Below are positions 7,098 through 12,475 of a stretch of DNA of 14,318 nt, in pieces (positions within the stretch are counted from its first letter, which is position 1; every line of letters begins with the position of its first letter). The translations under genes and the position numbers were made by a program. This DNA comes from DATGLW01 sp035293965 (GTDB lineage Bacteria; Actinomycetota; Acidimicrobiia; Acidimicrobiales; RAAP-2). Below the pieces are notes generated by a model that made no database searches, was not told the DNA's origin, and saw only the letters and a program-made list of their open reading frames with translations. The stretch lies in the NCBI GenBank assembly GCA_035293965.1, contig DATGLW010000116.1:1-14318 (forward strand), written 5' to 3'.

Positions 7098-8129
7098 TCA
7101 AGCTTTGCCCGCTCGGCGCGCCAGCCCGCGCAACGAGCTCCCGAGCGAGGCGGGCTGCAGGGGCGGCGTGGGGCCACCGGCACCTTCGGCCATGCCGGCA
7201 AGCCCGGCTCGCAACGCCTCGACCGAGGAGCTCCTCGGCGACCACCCGAGCACCCTCCGAGCGCGCTCGGTCGACATCACCGGCAGGGAGCGAGCCAGGT
7301 CGAGCAGCGCGGGCTCGGCTGGCACCAGGTGGGCGAGCCAACCGACGCGCAGCGCGCCCTTGGCCAGCTCCGGGGGGATCGTGACCACCCGGGCGCCGAA
7401 GACCTCCTGGGCCGCCGCCTCGTCGACCACCGGGTCGGCGGCGATGTTGAAGGCACCGCTGGCATCGGACTCGATGGCCAGCCGGTAGGCCTCGGCGGCG
7501 TCGGCAGCGTGCAGCGCCTGGATGCGCAGACCTGCGGGCCACGGCACCACCGGCAGCCGACCAGGCCGGAGGAGAGACGTCGGGGCAAGGGGGCCGGCGA
7601 AGAGCCGAACCTGCTGGGGGCCCGCGGCGGGCTGGAAGATGAAGCCCGGCCGCAGCCGCACCACCCGCACGTTGGGACGCTCGGCGGCGAAGATGTCGAG
7701 CAACCGCTCGACGTAGGCCTTCTCGCGCCCGTAGGCTGCCTCGGGATAGCCGTGGGTGGGCCATGACTCGTCCACCACGTGCCCCGGACCCGGCGAGTAC
7801 GCCCCCACGGAGGAGGCGCAGACCAGTGCGCCCACGCCCGCCTCGGCGGCGGCCCGCAACACCCGCTCGGTGCCCTCCACGTTGACTCGCCAGGTGACGC
7901 TCGGACGGTGCGTCGGCTGGAAGATCCAGGCCAGGTGCACGACGACGTCGGCGCCCCGGAAATGGCCGACCAGGTCGTCGGTCGTGATGTCGGCCTGCCG
8001 GAAGCCGGCCACACCGTGCGCAGTCGGGCGACGTCGGGCCAACCCGAGCACCTCAGCGCCGCCCGCAACCAGGGCGTCGACCAACGCGATCCCCACGTTG
8101 CCGGTGGAGCCAACGACCACCACTCGCAC
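7098..8129 (-). CDS. NAD(P)-dependent epimerase/dehydratase (extended SDR)
   Basis: Extended short-chain dehydrogenase of the nucleotide-sugar epimerase type, 343 residues. The Rossmann motif VVVVGSTGNVG is at 3-13, an Arg-rich LARRRP follows the second strand (suggesting NADP), DI is at 48-49, and the catalytic triad is CASS (S106/S107), Y133 and K137 in YGREK. The C-terminal half is the variable substrate domain, so the substrate cannot be named. The frame is open back to an ATG at 8234, but those 35 residues are Gly/Arg-rich repeat sequence and precede the Rossmann strand. The GTG at 8129 is directly preceded by GGAGGGAGG at six bases and is clearly the start. It lies in the same orientation as the SDR upstream, 247 bp away, so probably has its own promoter. 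Confidence 0.9.
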   Translation of the reverse strand: MRVVVVGSTGNVGIALVDALVAGGAEVLGLARRRPTAHGVAGFRQADITTDDLVGHFRGADVVVHLAWIFQPTHRPSVTWRVNVEGTERVLRAAAEAGVGALVCASSVGAYSPGPGHVVDESWPTHGYPEAAYGREKAYVERLLDIFAAERPNVRVVRLRPGFIFQPAAGPQQVRLFAGPLAPTSLLRPGRLPVVPWPAGLRIQALHAADAAEAYRLAIESDASGAFNIAADPVVDEAAAQEVFGARVVTIPPELAKGALRVGWLAHLVPAEPALLDLARSLPVMSTERARRVLGWSPRSSSVEALRAGLAGMAEGAGGPTPPLQPASLGSSLRGLARRAGKA

Positions 8130-8145
8130 CGCTGCCCTCCCTCCT

Positions 8146-8230
8146 ACCCGGTGGCTCGCCACCCGGTGCCCCGCTACCCAGCCCCGGCGGCCCAGTGCCC
8201 CGCTGCCCGGCGCCCAGCCCCGGCGGGCCA
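8146..8230. repeat. Degenerate GC-rich tandem repeats upstream of the epimerase gene
   Basis: ACCCGGTG occurs at 8146 and 8161, a 15-base period. A longer unit, GTGCCCCGCT followed by CCCAGCCCCGGCGG, occurs at 8166-8190 and again at 8195-8226, the second with about seven extra bases. The block directly abuts the Shine-Dalgarno of the epimerase gene. It is minisatellite-like; function unknown. From here to 8376 no gene is seen. Confidence 0.5.
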
Positions 8231-8376
8231 GCACGCCGCCGCCGCTCGGCCGCGAGCGCCGCGTGCTCTCGCGTGACCTGGCGGAGGTGATCGTAGACAG
8301 TCGTAGGGGGCTGCCGGCCAGCAGCCGCCGACCAGAGGCTCGATCGAGGCCCGCCCGCGCCGAGCGCGCTCGGACG

Positions 8377-9165
8377 TCAGCCGGCGAACCAGGTGCCGGC
8401 GTCGTTGATGATCGTCTGGCCCGTCATCTTGGCGCTGTCGTCGGAGGCGAGGAACAGCACCACGCCGGTCATGTCCTCCGGCTGGAGGGTGGTGTGCAGG
8501 GCCGCGGCCTCGACGAGTCGGTCCACGATGGCCGGCGGCACCACTGCCTTGGTGGCCGGCGACATGGTCACACCCGGGCACACCGCGTTCACCCTGATGT
8601 TGCGCACGCCGAGGGTCCGTGCCATCTGGCGCGTCTGGAAGATGAGCATCCACTTGGTCAGCCCGTAGCCCTGCGGGTCCACCGACGGCGGCGGGGCGTC
8701 GTCGGGCACGGCCAGCAGGTTGCCGAGTGGAAGGGGGAAGGCGGCTGTCGACGAGATGTTGACGATCGAGCCCCCTCGCTGCGCCCAGAGGTAGGGGACG
8801 ACGGCGTTCGAGGCGTTGACGGCGCCCATGAAGTTGACGGCGAGGAACTGCTCCCAAGTGGCCGTCAGCTGGTCGAACATCAGGCCGGCGTTGTTGACGA
8901 GGCAGTCGACACGGCCCAGCTCGCCGACCACGGTCGCCGCCATGCGCTGCATGGCCTCGGGGTCGGTCACGTCGGCCTCGATGCTGAGCGCGCGCCGGCC
9001 CATCTTCTCGATGTCGGCCACCACGTCCTTTGCCTGGTCGACCCTCGTCAAGTCGACGATGGCGACGTCTGCGCCCTCCGAGGCGAGGCGGCGTGCGTAG
9101 GCGGCGCCGATGCCCTGAGCGGCGCCGGTGACGATGCAGACCTTCCCTGCGACCCGATCGCCCAT
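8377..9165 (-). CDS. Classical SDR-family NAD(P)-dependent oxidoreductase
   Basis: FabG-like classical short-chain dehydrogenase, 262 residues, cytoplasmic. The cofactor motif TGAAQGIG is at 13-20, D38 ends the second strand (favouring NAD over NADP), NNAG is at 91-94, the catalytic Ser is in ISST (S138/S139), and Tyr/Lys are Y167 and K171 in YGLTK. NAVCPG lies downstream of the active site and a typical C-terminal TGQTIINDAGTWF follows. The Ser-to-Tyr spacing is about 28 residues instead of the usual 12-13, because of a proline-rich insertion (LLAVPDDAPPPSVDP) next to the substrate pocket. The ATG at 9165 follows a GGAAGGGGGGG stretch. The alcohol or ketone substrate cannot be deduced. It is divergent from the flavoprotein gene across a 203-bp spacer. 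Confidence 0.93.
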   Translation of the reverse strand: MGDRVAGKVCIVTGAAQGIGAAYARRLASEGADVAIVDLTRVDQAKDVVADIEKMGRRALSIEADVTDPEAMQRMAATVVGELGRVDCLVNNAGLMFDQLTATWEQFLAVNFMGAVNASNAVVPYLWAQRGGSIVNISSTAAFPLPLGNLLAVPDDAPPPSVDPQGYGLTKWMLIFQTRQMARTLGVRNIRVNAVCPGVTMSPATKAVVPPAIVDRLVEAAALHTTLQPEDMTGVVLFLASDDSAKMTGQTIINDAGTWFAG

Positions 9166-9368
9166 GGAGCCCCCCCTTCCGGGTCCTCAGTGAGGGCCCG
9201 ACGGCCGATGCAGCTGCCAGGATACCGCTCCGTGGCCGCGGCGGTGCTCGAGCGGGCGCCGCGTCGATCCGGGGCTCCAGGCTCGGCTCGGGAACCCCGG
9301 GTAGGTTGGGGGTCAATCGGTCGAACACACCCCGACCGGCAGCTCGCGATCGATCAGGGAGGGTCGCC

Positions 9369-9485
9369 GTGCCCAATGCCTGCGACGTGCTCGTCCGGCT
9401 CGCCGGCAGGGACCTCCCCACCGCAGCGGCGCCAGCTGCGCCCCCGGGGCGGCCGGGCGGCGAGGTCGCCCGGGGCGCCCGCTGA
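9369..9485 (+). CDS. Possible 38-residue leader peptide
   Basis: GTG at 9369 is preceded five bases upstream by GGAGGG, a better ribosome site than that of the following gene. It reads VPNACDVLVRLAGRDLPTAA, then a Pro/Gly/Arg-rich end, and stops at 9483-9485, only eight bases before the flavoprotein start. No family is recognised. It could couple translation to the next gene, or be a chance ORF. Composition alone does not prove coding. Confidence 0.3.
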   Translation: MPNACDVLVRLAGRDLPTAAAPAAPPGRPGGEVARGAR

Positions 9486-9493
9486 GCACGGCG

Positions 9494-11125
9494 GTGGCCA
9501 CGCCGAGCGCCGGCCCTGATGCCGTCGTGGTGGGCTCGGGACCCAACGGCCTGGTGGCGGCGAACATCCTGGCCGACGCCGGGTGGGACGTGCTCGTCCT
9601 CGAGGCCGGTCCGTCCCCGGGCGGGGGCGTGTCGAGCGCCGGCTACCTCGGCGAGGGCTACGTCGCCGACGTGTGCAGCGCCTTCTACCCCCTCGCCGCA
9701 GCGTCGCCGGCTCTGTGCTCCCTGCACCTCGAGGACGCCGGCCTCGAGTGGTGCCAGAGTCCCGCCGTCCTCGCCCATCCGCTCCCTGACGGGCGGGTGG
9801 CGGTGCTGCAGCGCGACGTCGATGCGACCATCGCCGGGCTCGACGCGCTCACCCCAGGCGACGGCACCGCCTGGGGCCGGCTGTACCGAACGTTCCTGGC
9901 GGTCGCCGACCCGCTGCTCGCCATGCTCTTCACGCCGTTCCCTCCCCTACGTGCCGGCCTCCGGCTGTGGCGCTCGGCGGGCGCCGCCGGCTTGCTCCGC
10001 CTCGCCCGGTCCGCCAGCTTGCCGGTCCGGCGGCTGGCCGAAGAAGAGCTGACGGGTGCGGGCAGCTCCCTCCTGCTGGCGGGGTGCGCGCTGCACGCCG
10101 ACCTGTCGCCCGAGTCCGCCGGCAGCTCGTTCATCGGGTGGCTCCTCGCCATGCTCGGCCAGTACGTCGGGTTCCCGGTCCCGCGGGGCGGGGCGAGGGA
10201 GCTGACGGCGGCGCTCGTCCGGCGGCTCGAACGACGCGGGGGGCACGTGTCGTGCGCGACGCCGGTCTCTGCCGTGCTCGTCGAGGGTGGCCGCGCCCGC
10301 GGGGTGCGAACCCTCGGCGGTGCCACGGTGCCCGCCCGACGAGCCGTCCTCGCCGACGTGCCCGCCACCACGCTCTACGGCGGCCTGGTCGCCTGGGAGC
10401 ACCTTCCTGCACGCCTCGCAGGCGACCTCTCCCGCTTCCAGTGGGACTGGGCGACGGTGAAGGTCGACTGGGCACTCGACGGCCCCGTGCCCTGGAGCGT
10501 CCCCGACGTCGCCACTGCAGCCACCGTGCACCTGGCCGACGACCTCGACGAGATGACCCGCTTCGCTGCCGAGCTCGCCATGGGCAAGGTGCCCGCCAGG
10601 CCCTTCGTCGTCATGGGCCAGATGGCGGTCGCCGATCCGAGCCGGGCGCCGGCAGGCGGCGAGGTCGTGTGGGCGTACACGCACGTGCCGCGCCGCATCC
10701 GCGGGGACGCGGGCGGTGAGGGCATCACGGGAAAGTGGGACGACGACGACGTCGAGGCCTTCACCGCACGGATGGAAGCCCGGATCGAACAGCACGCGCC
10801 CGGGTTCCGCCGGCGCGTCGTGCGCCGCCATGTGCTCACGCCCGGCCGGCTGGAGGCCCACGACGCCAACCTCGTCGGCGGGGCCATCAACGGAGGCACC
10901 TCCGCCCTGCACCAACAGCTGCTGCTCCGCCCGACCCCGGGCCTGGGGCGCCCGGAGACTCCGGTGGGCAACTTGTACCTCGCTTCCTCCTCAGCCCATC
11001 CGGGGGGCGGGGTGCACGGGGCCTGCGGCGCGAACGCGGCCAGGGCCGCGCTGCGGGCGAGCACCGTGGCCGGCCGGGCACGGGCAGCCACCCTCTCGGC
11101 TGTGCAGCAGCGCCTCCTGCGCTGA
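9494..11125 (+). CDS. Phytoene dehydrogenase-like FAD-dependent oxidoreductase
   Basis: Flavoprotein of the COG1233 / amine-oxidase superfamily, 543 residues. The dinucleotide fold is at the N-terminus: VVVGSGPNGLVAANILADAG (11-30), with E37 of VLVLEAGPSPGG to bind the FAD ribose. The C-terminal FAD motif is NLYLASSSAHPGGGVHGACG near 495-515. Related proteins are often called phytoene desaturase-like or PYROXD2-like; the substrate is unknown, and with no carotenoid genes nearby a role in carotenoid synthesis is not implied. The GTG at 9494 starts just ahead of the Rossmann strand but has a poor Shine-Dalgarno, so it may be translated by coupling to the small ORF before it. A strong hairpin follows about 40 bases after the stop. 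Confidence 0.93.
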   Translation: MATPSAGPDAVVVGSGPNGLVAANILADAGWDVLVLEAGPSPGGGVSSAGYLGEGYVADVCSAFYPLAAASPALCSLHLEDAGLEWCQSPAVLAHPLPDGRVAVLQRDVDATIAGLDALTPGDGTAWGRLYRTFLAVADPLLAMLFTPFPPLRAGLRLWRSAGAAGLLRLARSASLPVRRLAEEELTGAGSSLLLAGCALHADLSPESAGSSFIGWLLAMLGQYVGFPVPRGGARELTAALVRRLERRGGHVSCATPVSAVLVEGGRARGVRTLGGATVPARRAVLADVPATTLYGGLVAWEHLPARLAGDLSRFQWDWATVKVDWALDGPVPWSVPDVATAATVHLADDLDEMTRFAAELAMGKVPARPFVVMGQMAVADPSRAPAGGEVVWAYTHVPRRIRGDAGGEGITGKWDDDDVEAFTARMEARIEQHAPGFRRRVVRRHVLTPGRLEAHDANLVGGAINGGTSALHQQLLLRPTPGLGRPETPVGNLYLASSSAHPGGGVHGACGANAARAALRASTVAGRARAATLSAVQQRLLR

Positions 11126-11165
11126 CTGCCGGAGCGGTGGGCGCCGACTTGCCCGACTGGCGGCG

Positions 11166-11185
11166 GCCGGCAGCCAGCTGCCGGC
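11166..11185 (+). terminator. Possible terminator hairpin after the flavoprotein gene
   Basis: GCCGGCAGC (11166-11174) and GCTGCCGGC (11177-11185) are perfect reverse complements with a two-base centre, effectively an 8-bp stem with a 4-base loop. It is 40 bases after the stop at 11125. There is no T tract. The rest of the spacer to 11299 shows no gene. Confidence 0.4.
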
Positions 11186-11299
11186 GGCCGGTGCGCAGGG
11201 TGGGGGCAGGGCGCGGGTCGAAGCGCGCGCGTTTCGGCCCGCGCACGGCGGGTACCGGGCCGGCGGTGCCCGGAGGGGCTCGGACGGGGAGGTGGCCAC

Positions 11300-11554
11300 A
11301 TGGCCGGCTGCGAGGTGTGCGGCAACGAGTACGACAAGACCTTCGAAGTGGTGGCGGCAGGAGCCCGCCACGTCTTCGACAGCTTCGAGTGCGCCATCCA
11401 CCGGATGGCGCCCATCTGCGAGCACTGCGGCTGCAAGGTGATCGGGCACGGTGTGGAGGTCGACGGCCGCTTCTTTTGCTGCGCGCACTGCGCGCGTGCG
11501 GCGGGCGTCGGTGCCTCGGCCCGCGATCGGGTGGACACGGTGGCCACCGGCTGA
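11300..11554 (+). CDS. Cysteine-rich metallothionein-like metal-binding protein
   Basis: An 84-residue protein with nine cysteines (4, 7, 31, 40, 43, 45, 60, 61, 64) and histidines at 24, 34, 42, 50 and 63. The pattern is CEVCGNEYD at the N-terminus, FECAIH, then CEHCGCKVIGHGVEVDGRFF and CCAHCARA. This resembles small actinobacterial proteins annotated as prokaryotic metallothionein (PF02069-like), with a zinc-finger-like CxxC pair and an SmtA-like VDGRFFCCAHC end. It probably binds Zn or similar metals; storage versus a structural role cannot be told apart. The ATG at 11300 has GGGGAGG seven bases upstream. No metal regulator (SmtB/ArsR type) is adjacent. Confidence 0.75.
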   Translation: MAGCEVCGNEYDKTFEVVAAGARHVFDSFECAIHRMAPICEHCGCKVIGHGVEVDGRFFCCAHCARAAGVGASARDRVDTVATG

Positions 11555-11626
11555 GCGCCCGGCCGTTCTGGCCTGGGCACGGCTACGCTGCACCGGCACG
11601 CGACGGGTGCGCCCGCTCCGGCCAGC

Positions 11627-11667
11627 GGCGACCACGGTGCAAGTGAGGGCGAGGGCGACCACGGTGC
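11627..11667. repeat. 14-bp direct repeat upstream of the DinB-family gene
   Basis: GGCGACCACGGTGC occurs exactly at 11627-11640 and 11654-11667, 27 bases apart. The second copy ends just before the Shine-Dalgarno of the gene starting at 11684. The spacing is about 2.5 helical turns. A regulator site is possible, or a small local duplication. Confidence 0.5.
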
Positions 11668-11683
11668 CAGGGAGGTCAACGCC

Positions 11684-12205
11684 ATGGAGTGCTCCGATGT
11701 CCTGCTCGACGCCTTCGGTCGAGTCCGACAGGCGGTCGACCACGTGCTCGCCGGCCTGTCAGCCGCCCAGCTGACCGTCCGGCTCGATCCCAACGCCAAC
11801 ACGATCGGCTGGCTCGTCTGGCACCTCACCCGGGTGCAGGACGACCACGTGGCCGGCGTGGCAGGGGTCGAGCAGGTGTGGACGTCGGAGGGGTGGGCCG
11901 ATCGCTTCGCTCTCCCGTTCGCGCGAGGTGACATCGGCTACGGCCAGGGTCCCGACGACGTCGCCGCGGTCCGGGTCGGGCCCGACCTGCTGGCCGGCTA
12001 CCACGCGGCCGTCCACCGCCAGACCGAGCAGTACCTGCGCGCCCTGACGGCGGCGGACCTCGATCGCATCGTCGACGAGTCGTGGGACCCGCCCGTCACG
12101 CTCGGCGTCCGGCTGGTCAGCGTCGTGGCTGACGACCTCCAGCACGTCGGCCAGGCCGCCTTCGTGCGAGGGGTGATCGAGGGGGGCCGCTACCGGCCGG
12201 CGTGA
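11684..12205 (+). CDS. DinB-family / DUF664 protein (mycothiol-transferase-like)
   Basis: A 173-residue four-helix-bundle protein of the DinB superfamily, DUF664 branch. Actinobacterial members include mycothiol-dependent isomerases and S-transferases. The landmark is NTIGWLVWHLTRVQDDH (39-55), with metal-ligand candidates H47 and H55, and a third His at about 154 in DDLQHVGQAAFVRG near the C-terminus. The HxxxH-like pair plus a C-terminal His is the family's usual metal triad. The substrate is unknown; a mycothiol link is inferred from family and phylum. The ATG at 11684 has GGGAGG eight bases upstream. The gene follows the metallothionein-like gene after 129 bp and probably has its own promoter. 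Confidence 0.86.
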   Translation: MECSDVLLDAFGRVRQAVDHVLAGLSAAQLTVRLDPNANTIGWLVWHLTRVQDDHVAGVAGVEQVWTSEGWADRFALPFARGDIGYGQGPDDVAAVRVGPDLLAGYHAAVHRQTEQYLRALTAADLDRIVDESWDPPVTLGVRLVSVVADDLQHVGQAAFVRGVIEGGRYRPA

Positions 12206-12274
12206 GCGATCGGGTCCTCGACCCGAGGCGCTCGCCGACCGACGTGTGTACGGCTGCCGGCTCTCGCCTTCGCC

Positions 12275-12366
12275 GGCGGTGGACGAGCACCCCGTGGGCT
12301 CCCCCGCCTTCGAGGCGGGCGGCTGTGGCGACTCGCGGCGGCGGGTTCGATTCCCGTCCACCTCCG
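12275..12366 (+). tRNA. selC: tRNA-Sec-like RNA with anticodon UCG (variant or decaying selC)
   Basis: A 92-base cloverleaf. The acceptor is 12275-12282 with 12358-12365, eight pairs of which the third (C12277-T12363) is a mismatch. The D arm is GAGC-[A]-CC, loop CCGT, then GG-GCTC (12285-12301): six pairs with a bulged A12289. The anticodon stem is CCCGC/GCGGG (12303-12307, 12315-12319), loop CTTCGAG, anticodon TCG at 12310-12312. The long variable arm has a six-pair stem 12322-12327/12334-12339. The T stem GCGGG/CCCGT has loop TTCGATT. The discriminator is G12366; CCA is not encoded (CCG follows). The 8+5 acceptor/T arrangement, six-pair D stem with tetraloop and long variable arm are the hallmarks of tRNA-Sec, not tRNA-Ser or tRNA-Arg. 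Ordinary tRNA-Sec has loop CTTCAAA and anticodon TCA; here two loop bases differ. Function is uncertain. Confidence 0.68.
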
Positions 12367-12475
12367 CCGCCGGCGTGCCCGGGCCTGTCGACGACCGGCG
12401 CACTCGCACGTCCCCGGCCGGGCCCCGAGGGCTCATCCGAGCATTCTCGCGTGCGCCCGGCTCAGGGGCCTGCCC

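Noticed and set aside
6305..7201. 298-codon open frame on the - strand across the convergent spacer
   Set aside because: It is Arg/Ala/Gly-rich, includes the tandem repeat as a DPNL repeat, and overlaps the better-supported gene at 6446-6802.
8130..8234. Epimerase start at the ATG at 8234
   Set aside because: The extra 35 residues are translated repeat sequence. The GTG at 8129 has a strong Shine-Dalgarno and begins the Rossmann strand.
7756..9519. 587-codon open frame on the + strand spanning the epimerase 5' part and the SDR
   Set aside because: It runs antisense across two genes with intact SDR motifs and through the repeat-rich spacer. No domain is visible.
10375..11934. 519-codon open frame on the - strand
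   Set aside because: Antisense to the flavoprotein, metallothionein-like and DinB genes. The translation is Pro/Ser/Arg-rich and has no family features.
12275..12366. Reading the tRNA as tRNA-Ser(CGA) by shifting the anticodon loop one base
   Set aside because: The shift breaks three of five anticodon-stem pairs. The D arm lacks the usual Ser pattern and the acceptor plus T stem totals 13 pairs as in tRNA-Sec.
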